Notes: generated by a model not told the origin, from the sequence alone. 64,000 nt of DNA from Reinekea sp. G2M2-21 (GCF_015687175.1 NZ_JADPQG010000004.1:62001-126000); one strand, 5' to 3'; shown: positions 43,779 to 54,255, counted from the first letter of the stretch. A program made the numbers and translations.

Positions 43779-45101
43779 TCAGGCTGATTTGTTTGGGGTG
43801 CGGCGACGACTCGGTGGTTTGCTGCGGTCACCCGATGCCGAGGCATTGGGGTTGCGAGCGCGGCGTGGTTTTTGACCTGGGTCAGCGCTGGCCGAATCGC
43901 CTTTAGGCTTTTTCGGTTTTTTAATTTTCTTTGGCTTGGTGTTCAACGCAAATTCCGGCAACGGCTTGTCAGGCTCAAAACCGGCAACGGGTCGGCGTTC
44001 TAGTATCTCGCCAATCAGGTTTTGTACGTCACGCAACAGTTCAGCGTCTTCGTCGCAGACAAAGGATACCGCTTCGCCAGTGGCTCCTGCTCGGCCTGTC
44101 CGGCCAATGCGGTGCACGTAGTCTGCCGCGACATTGGGCAGGTCATAATTAATGACGTGTGGTAATTCGGAAATATCCAGACCGCGGGCAGCGATATCGG
44201 TTGCCACTAACACCTGAACGTCGCCGCTTTTAAAATCGGCCAGTGCTCGGGTGCGAGCCGCCTGGCTTTTGTTGCCATGTATCGCTGCCGCCAAAATACC
44301 AGAAGATTCCAACTTTTTCGCCAGTCTATTGGCCCCATGCTTGGTTTTGGAGAATACCAGCACCTGGCGCCAGTGGTGACTCTTGATGAAACTGGGCAAT
44401 AAGGCGGGTTTTTTGCTTTTTTCGACCGGAATCACCCATTGCGTGACACTTTTCGCCGCTGCATTTTTCGGAGTGACGGACACCTCTACCGGGTTGACCA
44501 CGATGGTTTTCGCCAGTTCGCGGATGTCATCGGAAAAGGTCGCCGAAAACATCAGATTCTGGCGTTGTTTGGGCAGTAAGCGGATGATTTTTTGAATATC
44601 GCGGATGAAGCCCATATCGAGCATACGGTCGGCTTCATCCAGAACCAATACTTCTAACTGGCTGAAGGTGACCGCGTTCTGGCTGTACAGATCCAACAGT
44701 CGACCTGGCGTAGCGACCAAAATGTCAACGCCACGGCGCAGTTTCAGCATTTGCGGGTTTATTTTTACCCCGCCAAACACAACCGCAGAACGAAGATCGA
44801 GAAATTGCCCGTAAGTCTCCACACTTTCCTGGACCTGTGCTGCCAACTCCCGTGTTGGTGTGAGAACCAGTGCGCGAACATTGTTGGACTTAACAACGTT
44901 CTTCGAATCAATCAGATTCTGCAACAGGGGCAGGGTGAATCCGGCGGTTTTGCCGGTGCCGGTTTGGGCAGCGGCCAGTAAATCTTGGTGATCTAACACG
45001 GCTGGAATAGCCTGTTGTTGGATCGGGGTTGGTGTGTCATACCCCTGCGCTGTTACCGCTTTTAAAATAGCCGGTGACAAGCGTAAATCCGTAAATTGCA
45101 T
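43779..45101 (-). CDS. rhlE: DEAD-box RNA helicase, RhlE-like
   Basis: 440 residues. Motifs in order: Q motif ([10 protein letters not shown]), Walker [10 protein letters not shown] (about 43-51), PTRELA, TPGR, DEAD ([13 protein letters not shown]), SAT (FSATFS), ARGLDI and [10 protein letters not shown]. It ends in a long Lys/Arg/Pro-rich tail ([11 protein letters not shown]...), typical of RhlE-type helicases acting on ribosome assembly and mRNA decay. There is no operon partner. Confidence 0.95.
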   Translation of the reverse strand: MQFTDLRLSPAILKAVTAQGYDTPTPIQQQAIPAVLDHQDLLAAAQTGTGKTAGFTLPLLQNLIDSKNVVKSNNVRALVLTPTRELAAQVQESVETYGQFLDLRSAVVFGGVKINPQMLKLRRGVDILVATPGRLLDLYSQNAVTFSQLEVLVLDEADRMLDMGFIRDIQKIIRLLPKQRQNLMFSATFSDDIRELAKTIVVNPVEVSVTPKNAAAKSVTQWVIPVEKSKKPALLPSFIKSHHWRQVLVFSKTKHGANRLAKKLESSGILAAAIHGNKSQAARTRALADFKSGDVQVLVATDIAARGLDISELPHVINYDLPNVAADYVHRIGRTGRAGATGEAVSFVCDEDAELLRDVQNLIGEILERRPVAGFEPDKPLPEFALNTKPKKIKKPKKPKGDSASADPGQKPRRARNPNASASGDRSKPPSRRRTPNKSA

Positions 45102-45188
45102 AGTTTAACTCGAAAAATGGAGAGGGCACCTTGGTGCTGAGCGCGCAAGGGTAGCACGAATCCGCCGGTGCCGTGGTATTTTTAGGGG

Positions 45189-45842
45189 TTATTGAGGTGG
45201 GTCGATCTGATCACCAATGGACGTGTTCAAACGGAACCAACCGGCAATGGAATAGCGATCCCGATGCGTTGGTAAAACCTCATGCGGAAATTCTTCACTA
45301 AGGAAAATAGCCAGAGTACCCAGTGCGGGCGTTACCTTCACGTTGTCATCTCCGACATAGATGACCATTTCACCGCCCTCGTCCGGCATCCATTGATGAT
45401 TCAGATAAGTGACGACCGACAGTATTCGGTTAGATTGCCCTTTAAACGCATCCAGATGCGTTTTATAAAACGTGCCCGGTGGGTAATGCGCAAAGTGGCT
45501 TTCGAAGGAAAACAACCCAAGAAATAGGTGTCGGTTCAGATACACGCGTAACCTTTCGGTCCATTCCAGCCATTGCCGACCAATCTCAGACTGCCCTTCG
45601 ATCCAGCACACTTCGTCTCCGCGCACAAAGCGGTTTGTCATGTGCTGGTTTGCCCTTCCAATACCGGCATTGAAGTACTGTTCATCGCTGAGGTTTTGCG
45701 CATGCGCGGCCAGTTCAAAGGCCAGTTGCGAGGGTAATGCGTCTGGTAAAATGCAGTAGCCCTTTTCAGTGAGCGAAGCGGCGATTGTTGCAAAGCAAAG
45801 GTCTTCGGGGGCGTATGTGTCAGGGAGCAGGGTACTATTCAT
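45189..45842 (-). CDS. 2-oxoglutarate/Fe(II) oxygenase, PHD/EGLN-like
   Basis: 217 residues. A prolyl-4-hydroxylase-type double-stranded beta helix with HxD (THLDAF) and the distal His and Arg (FPHEVLPTHRDRYSIAGWF). PHD-like bacterial members hydroxylate EF-Tu prolines; the substrate here is unknown. It stands alone between rhlE and maoP. Confidence 0.85.
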   Translation of the reverse strand: MNSTLLPDTYAPEDLCFATIAASLTEKGYCILPDALPSQLAFELAAHAQNLSDEQYFNAGIGRANQHMTNRFVRGDEVCWIEGQSEIGRQWLEWTERLRVYLNRHLFLGLFSFESHFAHYPPGTFYKTHLDAFKGQSNRILSVVTYLNHQWMPDEGGEMVIYVGDDNVKVTPALGTLAIFLSEEFPHEVLPTHRDRYSIAGWFRLNTSIGDQIDPPQ

Positions 45843-45959
45843 GGTTGTCCGGGCTTAAAATTGCGGTATCGGTCGAAAGTGAGCGATCACTTACTTGCCA
45901 TGAGATCGCTATTGGTTGTTGACTGGGTTGTCATTAAACGTGCGTTTGCGGAGGCTTGA

Positions 45960-46310
45960 TTAAAAATCTGAATCGACCGTTTCACCAGCCATATCAACCT
46001 GCGGCTTGTTGCGGGCACCGTCCATTGAAACATTGATAATAGGTTTGGAAGTCGCTGCACGGAACCGGTTCCAGACTCGTTCGTGTTTGGATTCTGCGGT
46101 TTTCTGGCCATGACAGAATGCGACGAACTCACGTTCTTCTTTGTTCTCGGGTTGCCGCTCACCACGGTCCAATGCGCGGTAAGCGTATCCATGTGCCTTT
46201 ATCAGCTGAACCTGGTCACGGGTAAATTCACCGCTGCGATCTAAGCCATAAGGAAATTGTTCGCGTGCAAAAAACGCTCGATCTGACTGAAAAGAAGTAT
46301 ATTCTGCCAT
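45960..46310 (-). CDS. maoP: Macrodomain Ori protein MaoP (DUF413)
   Basis: 116 residues from the ATG at 46310, matching the start of E. coli MaoP/YifE (MAESF...); ATG 46316 is two codons longer. The DUF413 core is clear: FPYGLDRSGEFTRDQVQLIKAHGYAYRALDRGER, then EEREFVAFCHG. MaoP helps structure the Ori macrodomain in E. coli. It is divergent from an hdfR-type gene, as in E. coli. The C-terminus ends TVDSDF like the EYTDSDD of YifE. Confidence 0.9.
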   Translation of the reverse strand: MAEYTSFQSDRAFFAREQFPYGLDRSGEFTRDQVQLIKAHGYAYRALDRGERQPENKEEREFVAFCHGQKTAESKHERVWNRFRAATSKPIINVSMDGARNKPQVDMAGETVDSDF

Positions 46311-46439
46311 AGTCATCTAATGTCTTTGGTGTCGGGTATGGGGTCGAGCGGAAGTCTCTGCTACAGTAGCAGGCCTGTAAAATGAAGAATTTCTCTCGTA
46401 TCGATAGAAATAATTGATTGAATATCCCGGCAGATACCG

Positions 46440-47297
46440 ATGAATACTGACCTGTTACGCACCTTTATTGAAATTGCCAAGACCCGGCATTTTGGAAACG
46501 CCGCCGAGAATCTCTACCTGACGCAATCTGCCGTCAGTTCGCGTGTGAAACAATTGGAAGCCATTGTGGGTGTTGAGTTGTTTGTCCGTCAACGCAACAA
46601 TATTTTATTAACACACGCCGGTGAGCGTTTACTGCCTCATGCAGAGAATGTTTTGGCGGCGTGGCAATTGGCGCTACAGGATGTTGGCGTGCCCAGCTCA
46701 CAGAATTCACAATTGACGATAGGGGGCACATCGAATTTGTGGGACACCTTCCTCCTGGCTTTTTTACCCAAGCTGGCGAGTCAGTTTCCGAACCTGTACA
46801 TGCGAACCGAGATTAATACCCCTCAGCAATTAACCCGGGCGCTGCTAGGTGGCCGCGTCGATGTCGTCGTGGTTATGGACCCCCCCACGAATTTGGAATT
46901 CGACAGTCGACACATTGGTCAAATCGAACTAGTCATGGTAGCGAATAAGCCAGAGCTGGACATCACCGATGTTCCCGAAGCCGGTTACGTGTTTGTGGAT
47001 TGGGGGACTGCGTTCAACCTACAACAGGCGCGCTTGTTTTCCCAGCCGGTTGCGCCTGTCCTGAATACCAGCCAGAGCAGTATCGCGCTGGAATTCATTT
47101 TAATGCACGGCGGGGCTGCCTTTTTGCCAAGAGCCATGGTAGCCGCACATATTGATCGTGGCTTGCTCTACGAAGTGAGCAATGCCGACTCTGCGTGGCA
47201 GGATGTTTACGTTGCGTTCGCTAAAAATCTCGACACGTCTCCCGTGTTCGGGCCTATCATCCGCGTCTTTGAGGAAGCAAACATCGGGCCTCGCTAA
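46440..47297 (+). CDS. hdfR: LysR-family regulator, HdfR-like
   Basis: 285 residues. The HTH at 1-60 is MNTDLLRTFIEIAKTRHFGNAAENLYLTQSAVSSRVKQLE, close to E. coli HdfR (DTELLKTFLEVSRTRHFG...). HdfR represses flhDC in E. coli; the target here is unproven. The divergent arrangement with maoP is the same as in Enterobacteria and supports orthology. Confidence 0.85.
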   Translation: MNTDLLRTFIEIAKTRHFGNAAENLYLTQSAVSSRVKQLEAIVGVELFVRQRNNILLTHAGERLLPHAENVLAAWQLALQDVGVPSSQNSQLTIGGTSNLWDTFLLAFLPKLASQFPNLYMRTEINTPQQLTRALLGGRVDVVVVMDPPTNLEFDSRHIGQIELVMVANKPELDITDVPEAGYVFVDWGTAFNLQQARLFSQPVAPVLNTSQSSIALEFILMHGGAAFLPRAMVAAHIDRGLLYEVSNADSAWQDVYVAFAKNLDTSPVFGPIIRVFEEANIGPR

Positions 47298-47413
47298 ACG
47301 CGCAACCTACGCAGAAACGGACTACAGTGTTAACAAGCCCGAATAGACCCGAAAAGGCCCGAGTCGGCATAGGGTCCGCGACAAAGGTGGCGAGCTGTGA
47401 AAGAGGAATAAGC

Positions 47414-47839
47414 ATGGCAGAACCGGAATCTCCCCAAAAAGCATCATGGTTTGTGATTTTATCGGTCACCTTTATCGTGATGGTCATGGCGGGTTACGTG
47501 ATGGAAAAAGGTCTGGACTTTAGTTTGTTCGGAACCTTTTCTTCCAGTGGGCGTGGTAATGACGGCAGCGCCGAAGGCAGTTTGCAACCGGCTGTGGATA
47601 CCTGTAAACGAGCCGCCAAGCTTCAAATTGGTCCAGCATTGCTGCAGATGGATATGGACCGGTTATCGACTCGCTACATCGCTGACCGCCAGCAATACCT
47701 GGTGATTCTCAATGTCATTATCAAAGGTCAGGAGCGAATGGAATACTATTATGAGTGCACCGTGTCATCTGTGACACAGGAAATTGACCGTACTCGCCTC
47801 ACTGGTCCACCGGGAAGTTTTGAGCAGATTGGCATCTAA
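47414..47839 (+). CDS. Hypothetical protein with one membrane helix
   Basis: 141 residues from the ATG at 47414 with AGAGGAAT upstream. One TM helix (about 11-30), then a periplasmic part with two cysteines (CKRAAKL, YECTVSS) that could pair. Not recognised. Same strand as hdfR, 116 nt downstream. Confidence 0.65.
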   Translation: MAEPESPQKASWFVILSVTFIVMVMAGYVMEKGLDFSLFGTFSSSGRGNDGSAEGSLQPAVDTCKRAAKLQIGPALLQMDMDRLSTRYIADRQQYLVILNVIIKGQERMEYYYECTVSSVTQEIDRTRLTGPPGSFEQIGI

Positions 47840-48463
47840 GGAATAGGTTACCGAAGCTCTTGCGACTTGAATTAATTGTGTGCTCTCCGTTGCAAAGATC
47901 CAATCCAGTTCGATGATAATAGTTCGGTGCTTAACCAAACGATCGTTTGAGCGTGCCTCCCTGCACGCGTGGCGCTTGCAAGGGCATCCACGCCATTGAA
48001 ACCGCTGCGACGTGTCAATTAAGTCAGCCAAAGCTGGTGCGACGGTTGGGTTATTTACACCTGATCAGGCTAAATAGAATTAGCGGTTTCGTAATCATTA
48101 TCAAGACGGTTGCGCTTGCTGTTTTCTCGCTTTTTAAACGACCACGCGAGGTAATTTACATCTCGCAGGTTGATCAAGCAGGGATGCTTGAACAAGTGAG
48201 CCGGAAATGGAGGTCCGACGTTTCGGTGACCGTTGGGAACGACCTGTCGAAGACGAAATTGACGAGAATGAAAAAGCGTTTGTGGCGGCGACTGGCGCTG
48301 TTATCAGGTTGGGTGCATGGGTGCATGGGTGCATGGGTGCATGGGTGCATGGGTGCAGGGCTGTCCAGGCCCGTGAGTTGGCGGTACCTGGATGTCAAAC
48401 CCGTTGTGTTGAGTTAATGGACGGATCGGTGAATGCCTGGATCATCGAACGTAAGGCGTTAGG
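47840..48463. other. Gene-free stretch with an 8-bp tandem repeat
   Basis: About 620 bp without a convincing gene. It contains the GGGTGCAT repeat array. Frames through it are short, have no RBS and would be shifted by every repeat unit, so they are not called. Confidence 0.55.
48311..48358. repeat. 8-bp tandem repeat (GGGTGCAT)n
   Basis: Five perfect copies of GGGTGCAT followed by GGGTGCAG. Copy-number change would shift any reading frame by one or two bases. Confidence 0.95.
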
Positions 48464-50020
48464 TTAACCCCGTAACAGATAATCGTAGGCGCTCAAAGCC
48501 GCTTTGGCTCCTTCTCCCATGGAGATAACAATTTGCTTGTAGGGTACGGTAGTGACATCACCGGCCGCAAAAATACCCGGCTCGGAGGTTTCGCACCGCT
48601 CGTTGATCACCACTTCACCGAAGCGAGTGGTTTCCAGCAACCCATTCAGAAAACCGCTGTTGGGAACCAGGCCGATCTGCACAAAAACACCATTAAGTTC
48701 TGCGCGATGCATTTGTTCGGTGTCCCGATCCTGATACTCCAACCCAACCACTTTGCCGTTGTCGGCGATCACCTCTTTGGTCGCGACGTTTTTCAGAATT
48801 TTAATGTTGTCACGTTTCAGCGCCTGGTCTATCAACACTTGGTCTGCTTTTAACGTCGGCATGAATTCGAAAACTGTGACAGATTTAACGATGCCCGCAA
48901 GATCCAACGCCGCTTCAATACCAGAGTTCCCGCCGCCTACGACTGCGATGTCTTTACCTTTAAAAAACGGACCATCACAGTGCGGACAGTACGCCACGCC
49001 CTGACCAATGTTTTCTTTTTCACCGGGAATACCCAGCTCACGCCATTTTGCGCCCGTGGCGATAATAATGGTCTTGGTGTCGATCTCTTCACCGGATGAC
49101 AATACCACTTTTTTTACGGTGCCCGGTTCAATGCGCTCAACCCGGAATGATTCGCGCTTGGTCACTGGGTAATCCGCCAAATGCTGTTGCATATCGCTCG
49201 ACAGTTTTGGACCTGTGGTCTTTGCCGTGCCGATCAGGTTTTCAATGCCCATGGTGTCTTCAACCTGGCCACCAAAGCGATCCGCAACAATGGTCACCGC
49301 AAGGCCTTTGCGGGCCAGGTAGATCGCCGCCGAAATGCCCGCAGGTCCACCGCCAATCACGGTGGCGTCTTGCACCGGTAGTTTTTCAGCCGGTTTCGAT
49401 CCCTGCGCTAATTCAGGGTGTTTGGCTAATAATTTTTCGATGATCTGTGCAGTGGTGATTTTACCGTTGGCAAAGGGTTCACCATTCAAATACACAGAGG
49501 GTACGCCCTGAATGTTGCGGGCTTCAATGTCGTCTTTAAACAGTCCGCCGTCGATCATTTCAGAGGTAATGCGCGGATTAAGCACGGCAAACTGATTGAG
49601 TGTTTGCACCACGTCTGGACAGTTGTGACACGACAGGCTGACGAACACTTCAAAATTCAACGGCGTTGCAACAGAACGAACTAACTGTTTGATTTGTGCA
49701 TCCAGTTTTTGCGGTTCACTGTCGGCATGCAACACCGCCAATACCAAAGAGTTAAATTCGTGCCCACCAGGAATACCGGAAAAAACAATACCGGTCGGTT
49801 GACCATCGACTTCAACAATAAAGCTGATCGGGCTGCGGACCTGCGTGCTGAGATCGCGTTCCTCGAAATTCAGATGTTCCGATACTGAGGCGAAGTCCGA
49901 GAGGAAGTTTTTCAGCTCATTTCGTTTCGGGTGTTCGCCAGTGTTTAAAATCAGGCTAACGGAACGAGTCATGGTTGCCGTGTAGCCTTTCAATGCGTTT
50001 TTTAAATCGCTCGTTAACAT
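48464..50020 (-). CDS. ahpF: Alkyl hydroperoxide reductase flavoprotein AhpF
   Basis: 518 residues. The N-terminal domain pair has a redox CxxC (SCHNCPD, about residue 130). The thioredoxin-reductase-like part has a GxGxxG FAD site ([12 protein letters not shown]), the catalytic CPHCDGP motif and a second nucleotide site ([10 protein letters not shown]). It takes NAD(P)H electrons to AhpC for peroxide removal. ahpC is immediately upstream on the same strand; oxyR is divergent beyond it. Confidence 0.97.
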   Translation of the reverse strand: MLTSDLKNALKGYTATMTRSVSLILNTGEHPKRNELKNFLSDFASVSEHLNFEERDLSTQVRSPISFIVEVDGQPTGIVFSGIPGGHEFNSLVLAVLHADSEPQKLDAQIKQLVRSVATPLNFEVFVSLSCHNCPDVVQTLNQFAVLNPRITSEMIDGGLFKDDIEARNIQGVPSVYLNGEPFANGKITTAQIIEKLLAKHPELAQGSKPAEKLPVQDATVIGGGPAGISAAIYLARKGLAVTIVADRFGGQVEDTMGIENLIGTAKTTGPKLSSDMQQHLADYPVTKRESFRVERIEPGTVKKVVLSSGEEIDTKTIIIATGAKWRELGIPGEKENIGQGVAYCPHCDGPFFKGKDIAVVGGGNSGIEAALDLAGIVKSVTVFEFMPTLKADQVLIDQALKRDNIKILKNVATKEVIADNGKVVGLEYQDRDTEQMHRAELNGVFVQIGLVPNSGFLNGLLETTRFGEVVINERCETSEPGIFAAGDVTTVPYKQIVISMGEGAKAALSAYDYLLRG

Positions 50021-50058
50021 GGGTGTTAGCCTTTTTTAAGAATTTGTTTTTTTGCGAG

Positions 50059-50079
50059 CGCCATCCTGGGATGGCGCCG
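50059..50079 (-). other. Stem-loop in the ahpC-ahpF gap
   Basis: Near-perfect inverted repeat GCGCCATC-N4-GATGGCGC in the 70-nt gap between ahpC and ahpF. There is no T-run on the minus strand, so it is not a terminator. It may protect the ahpC message or set the ahpC:ahpF ratio. Confidence 0.6.
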
Positions 50080-50090
50080 GGTGTTGAGAG

Positions 50091-50654
50091 TTAGATTTTG
50101 CCGACCAGGTCAAGGCTTGGTGTTAAAGTCGCTTCGCCTTCTTCCCAAGCCGCTGGGCACACTTCACCGTCGTGTTGAGCAACGTATTGGGCAGCTTTTA
50201 CTTTACGCAGCATGTCTTTCGCGGAACGGCCGATGCCACCGTCGTGAATTTCAGCCACTTTGATGATGCCCTCTGGGTTTGCCAGGAAGGTACCGCGCTC
50301 GGCCATGCCGTCTTCTTCAATCATCACGTCAAAGGCACGGGTCAGCTTACCTGTTGGGTCACCCAACATTGGGTAGTTGATTTTGCCGATCGCGTCACTG
50401 CTGGCGTGCCAAGCCGCGTGTGAAAAATGGGTGTCTGTTGATACGGAATACACTTCAACATCCAGCGCTTGCAGTTCCGAGTGAATTTTTGCCATATCTT
50501 CCAATTCGGTTGGACAGACAAAGGTGAAGTCAGCCGGGTAGAACAGAAATATGGACCATTTACCCTTGACGTCTTCATTGGTGATGGTTTTGAACTCACC
50601 TTTATGGAACGCTTGTACGGAGAATTCTGGGATTTCTTTGTTGATCATACTCAT
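50091..50654 (-). CDS. ahpC: Peroxiredoxin AhpC
   Basis: 187 residues. The peroxidatic Cys is in [12 protein letters not shown] (about 47) and the resolving Cys in [11 protein letters not shown] near the C-terminus, so this is a typical 2-Cys peroxiredoxin. It reduces H2O2 and alkyl peroxides and is recycled by AhpF. The gene is divergent from oxyR. Confidence 0.97.
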   Translation of the reverse strand: MSMINKEIPEFSVQAFHKGEFKTITNEDVKGKWSIFLFYPADFTFVCPTELEDMAKIHSELQALDVEVYSVSTDTHFSHAAWHASSDAIGKINYPMLGDPTGKLTRAFDVMIEEDGMAERGTFLANPEGIIKVAEIHDGGIGRSAKDMLRKVKAAQYVAQHDGEVCPAAWEEGEATLTPSLDLVGKI

Positions 50655-50814
50655 GGATATTTCCTCGTTGTCTTTGTTAAGAATGCTGTGTTGTTCAGCG
50701 ATGGGTGTAGAGTAACGAGGTGTTGTAGTTCTGAAAATTTGAATAAATCGAATTTTGTGATCGATATTAGCGAATCAATGCGCTAGGCTTTAGGGGTAAT
50801 GGCACTAGGTTGAT

Positions 50815-51717
50815 ATGCGAATGATTTCACTAAAACAGCTCACTTATGCTCTGGCCGTTCAGGAAACTCTGCACTTTAAAAACGCCGCTGAACGGTGCTT
50901 TGTTTCACAATCGACGCTCAGTTCCGCTATTTCCGAGCTGGAAACTCAATTGGGGGTTCAGCTGTTCGAACGGGATAACAAAAAAGTACTGGTTACCGCC
51001 TTTGGTGAACAGATATTGGCGCGAGCGCAGGACGTGCTGACCCAGGTACGTGACATCGAACAACTGGCGAAAAGCCACCTGACGCCCTTATCTCAACCGA
51101 TGACACTGGGGGTTATTCCGACGATTGGTCCTTACCTGTTGCCGAAGGTCTTGCCGCCTTTGCGTGTGCAGTATCCTAATTTTGAACTGGGCATTATTGA
51201 AGAACAGAGTGCCGAACTGGTGCGGCAGGTTAAAAGCGGGCAGTTAGACACCGCCATACTGGCTTTACCCTACGACCTGGACGGTTTGCTGGCTTTTGAG
51301 TTCTGGCAGGAAGACTTTTACGCCGTTGCGCATCGGGACACGCCTGTGGCTGGTTTGAATAGCATCAACAACAGTGATTTGGTCGATACCTCATTACTGC
51401 TGTTGAAGGAGGGCCACTGCTTAACCGACCATGCGTTGTCCGTTTGCCAAATGCCCCGACCGCAACGCTCCAAAGGACTGGCGGGTACCAGTTTATTTAC
51501 CCTTATTCAGATGGTGGCCGGAAAAATGGGCACCACGTTAATCCCCGAGATGGCGTTGGAGTCTGTATTGGCCAGCAACCCTGAATTAAAAGCCATGCAC
51601 CTGGATGAACCCGGACCGCACCGGCGCATTGCGTTTATTGTTCGACCCAATTTCGCCGGGGTAGCCAACATCGAGATTATTAAAAAGCTGTTTCAGGCTG
51701 CGTTAAAAGAACGATAG
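50815..51717 (+). CDS. oxyR: Peroxide-sensing LysR regulator OxyR
   Basis: 300 residues. An N-terminal HTH (LKQLTYALAVQETLHFKNAAERCFVSQSTLSSAISELE) and the redox cysteines in EGHCLTDHALSVC (about 200 and 209) match OxyR C199/C208. It activates ahpCF upon peroxide stress; the divergent gap (50655-50814) is the likely site. A DUF2277 gene follows 9 nt later. Confidence 0.93.
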   Translation: MRMISLKQLTYALAVQETLHFKNAAERCFVSQSTLSSAISELETQLGVQLFERDNKKVLVTAFGEQILARAQDVLTQVRDIEQLAKSHLTPLSQPMTLGVIPTIGPYLLPKVLPPLRVQYPNFELGIIEEQSAELVRQVKSGQLDTAILALPYDLDGLLAFEFWQEDFYAVAHRDTPVAGLNSINNSDLVDTSLLLLKEGHCLTDHALSVCQMPRPQRSKGLAGTSLFTLIQMVAGKMGTTLIPEMALESVLASNPELKAMHLDEPGPHRRIAFIVRPNFAGVANIEIIKKLFQAALKER

Positions 51718-51726
51718 GACTATTGT

Positions 51727-51999
51727 ATGTGTCGCAATATCAAAACCTTATTCAATTTCGAGCCGCCGGCAACAGAAGCTGAAATTCAGGCTTCCGCACT
51801 GCAGTTTGTTCGTAAGCTGAGTGGCTTTCAGAAGCCGTCGCAGACCAATGAAGCCGCCTTTGCTTTAGCTGTAGAACAGGTGACCCAAGCGGCAACGTTG
51901 TTGTTATCGAGTTTGCAAACGCAAGCGCCAGCCAAAAACCGAGGGGTAGAGGCGGAAAAGTCTAAAGCGCGATCACGTGAACGGTTTGCTCAGAACTGA
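51727..51999 (+). CDS. DUF2277 family protein
   Basis: 90 residues. The conserved MCRNIKTLFNFEPPAT start and the PSQTNEAAF region define DUF2277, of unknown function. It starts 9 nt after oxyR and is probably cotranscribed. Confidence 0.85.
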   Translation: MCRNIKTLFNFEPPATEAEIQASALQFVRKLSGFQKPSQTNEAAFALAVEQVTQAATLLLSSLQTQAPAKNRGVEAEKSKARSRERFAQN

Positions 52000-52044
52000 A
52001 TCAGCAAACTTAGAAAACAATTACATCACATAGGGAGTGTAAGG

Positions 52045-52449
52045 ATGTGGGTTAAGTGGCTGGTGAGTATCGGCAGTCTCAGTACTATTTTGTTTGGCGT
52101 ATGGCATTTTTTCGTTCCTGCGCTCTGGCACTGGTATCAATACTTTGATGAGCAAGCCACGGAACTGGTTATTGCCGTACGTGCCATTAATATTTTCTTT
52201 TCGTTATCCTTGGTGCTATTCGGATTGTTAAATCTTCTTATCGTTGTCAGTGGTCGAGCGAATCGCTTTGCCGTGCTGGTGGTGTTAGCGTTAACCAGCC
52301 TGCTTTGGTTATGTCGCGTTGCGATGCAGGTTTTGGCACCGCAAGGCAGCATGGCCCCATCCCTACAATATGGGATGCTCGCTGCCTTTACGCTGATATT
52401 CTGCTGCTATCTGGTTTCGTTTTTTATTGTTTTGCTGACCAAGGTTTAA
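52045..52449 (+). CDS. Small four-helix membrane protein
   Basis: 134 residues with four hydrophobic helices. Family not recognised. The next gene, an ATPase, begins 35 nt after its stop. Confidence 0.7.
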   Translation: MWVKWLVSIGSLSTILFGVWHFFVPALWHWYQYFDEQATELVIAVRAINIFFSLSLVLFGLLNLLIVVSGRANRFAVLVVLALTSLLWLCRVAMQVLAPQGSMAPSLQYGMLAAFTLIFCCYLVSFFIVLLTKV

Positions 52450-52484
52450 CGACAAACATTTTTTACTTACAGGGAGAACCGGTT

Positions 52485-53648
52485 TTGCTGACTGCGATTG
52501 CCATTAAAAATTACCGCTCGATACTCGACTTAAAAGCACCCTTGTCGAACCTGACCGTGATTACCGGACCGAATGGCAGTGGCAAATCGAATTTCTATAA
52601 GGCGCTGAGGTTGTTGGCAGAAACCGCACAGGGCGGCGTCGTCCAATCGCTGGCCAAAGAAGGCGGGCTGAGTTCGACTTTTTGGGCTGGACCGGAAAAG
52701 TTAAGCCGTGCCATGCGACAGGGCGATGTGCCGGTTCAGGGCGGACCCCGACAAGATACAGTAAAACTGCAATTGGGTTTTGCCAGTGACGAATTTGGTT
52801 ATGCTGTCACCTTCGGCTTACCTACGCCTTCTTCGCGTACCGCGTTTTCCTTGGATCCGGAAATTAAACAAGAATCGATCTGGGTTGGCGACGTCGCACG
52901 GCCCGCCTCGACATTGGTAGAACGTCGCGGTCCGGTGATCAAGATAAGAGAAGGGCGCAGTTGGAAAGTGATACACGAACACGTCGCCAGTTTCGACAGT
53001 ATGTTTGATTGCGTCGCAGACCCAGTACTCGCACCGGAAGTCATGCAATTGCGCGATGATATTCGACGGTGGCGTTTTTACGATCACTTCCGTACCGACA
53101 AAGACGCACCCGCTCGTCAGGCTCAACTGGGAACGCGCACACCGGTCTTGAGCCAGGATGGTCATGACTTAGCGGCGGCAATACAAACCATCATTGAAAT
53201 TGGTGATCACGACTTACTGCATGCCTCTATTGAAGATGCGTTTCCGGGGGCGCGCGTCACGATTAATCATCATGAGGACGGTCGGTTTTCACTGGCCTTT
53301 CAACAAGAAGGGTTGTTGCGACCGCTGCATGCCAGCGAACTGTCCGATGGTACGCTGCGCTATCTGTTGTTGGTTGCTGCGCTATTGACACCCAGACCGC
53401 CCTCGTTGATGGTGCTTAACGAACCGGAAACTAGCCTGCACCCGGATTTGCTACCGGCGTTGGCGCGCTTGATAATAAAAGTATCGGCGCAGACGCAAGT
53501 CTGGGTCGTCTCTCACGCCAGTCGTCTTATCGCCGCACTGAACAAAGACGAAGCCTGCCATTCCATCGAACTGGAGAAAGAACTGGGTAGTACGCAGATT
53601 AACGGGCAGGGTATGCTAGATGAACCGCCGTGGCATTGGCCAGGGTAG
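52485..53648 (+). CDS. AAA (RecF/SMC-type) ATPase
   Basis: 387 residues from the TTG at 52485, which has GGGAG 8-9 nt upstream; the frame continues upstream into the previous gene, which is unlikely. Features: IKNYRSIL start, Walker A GPNGSGKSNFYKAL, signature-like LSDGTLRYLLL, and Walker B with LMVLNEPETSLHP. OLD/RecF-like ATPases act in DNA repair or phage defence; no nuclease or TOPRIM partner is adjacent, so the role is unknown. Confidence 0.8.
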   Translation: MLTAIAIKNYRSILDLKAPLSNLTVITGPNGSGKSNFYKALRLLAETAQGGVVQSLAKEGGLSSTFWAGPEKLSRAMRQGDVPVQGGPRQDTVKLQLGFASDEFGYAVTFGLPTPSSRTAFSLDPEIKQESIWVGDVARPASTLVERRGPVIKIREGRSWKVIHEHVASFDSMFDCVADPVLAPEVMQLRDDIRRWRFYDHFRTDKDAPARQAQLGTRTPVLSQDGHDLAAAIQTIIEIGDHDLLHASIEDAFPGARVTINHHEDGRFSLAFQQEGLLRPLHASELSDGTLRYLLLVAALLTPRPPSLMVLNEPETSLHPDLLPALARLIIKVSAQTQVWVVSHASRLIAALNKDEACHSIELEKELGSTQINGQGMLDEPPWHWPG

Positions 53649-53793
53649 ACTATCGCGCCGAATAATCTATGAAATATGCGAGCAACTGAAGTTTTGACCT
53701 TGCGGGACGCATGACTTTTTCTGATAGCAAGCTGTTTGCATATCAGTTATAAATCATTGAACGTTGATGGGTACCTTCGGAGGGCTGTCGCAA

Positions 53794-54255
53794 ATGGAGT
53801 TTATTTTTTTTCCGATGACACGGTCGGCTGCGCAGTCTATTGATCAATGGCATTACCCTGGAATCTATCGTTTTTACGATCTTAGCCAGGATGATGAGGA
53901 TAGGCTTGAATTTTTGAATTCGGATAACTGGTCTAATCAATATTTTTCGGTGGCGAACGAACATCGAGAATTAATTGGTTTTTTTATATTTGGTCAAGAG
54001 ACAGATGTGGTGACCCTGGGGTTAGGGTTGCATCCTGATATAACAGGACAAGGGCTCGGAGTTGCATTTGTTCAGGCCGGTCTTACCTTTGCTGATGAGC
54101 AGTTCCAACCAAGGCGGTATGAACTGAGTGTCGCCACTTTCAATGCCCGAGCAATTCAAGTGTACAAAAGGTGTGGCTTTGTCGAGGAAAAAAAATTTGT
54201 GCAAGCTACAAATGGCGGTGACTATGAATTCGTCAAAATGTCACGTTTGGCTTGA
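53794..54255 (+). CDS. GNAT N-acetyltransferase
   Basis: 153 residues from the ATG at 53794 (GGAGGG 9 nt upstream). The acetyl-CoA motif LGLHPDITGQGLGVAF is clear, followed by NARAIQVYKRCGF. Substrate unknown. Confidence 0.85.
   Translation: MEFIFFPMTRSAAQSIDQWHYPGIYRFYDLSQDDEDRLEFLNSDNWSNQYFSVANEHRELIGFFIFGQETDVVTLGLGLHPDITGQGLGVAFVQAGLTFADEQFQPRRYELSVATFNARAIQVYKRCGFVEEKKFVQATNGGDYEFVKMSRLA

Noticed and set aside
48311-48358. Possible CRISPR array
   Set aside because: Units are only 8 bp and directly adjacent, with no spacers; the same applies to the 9-bp array at 5755-5895.
47947-48417. 156-codon frame with WVHGCMGA repeats
   Set aside because: The repeat part is the 8-bp array read in three frames; no RBS, composition unlike real genes.
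50059-50079. Terminator between ahpC and ahpF
   Set aside because: Hairpin is real, but the T-run is on the wrong side for the minus strand, so it is listed as a stem-loop only.
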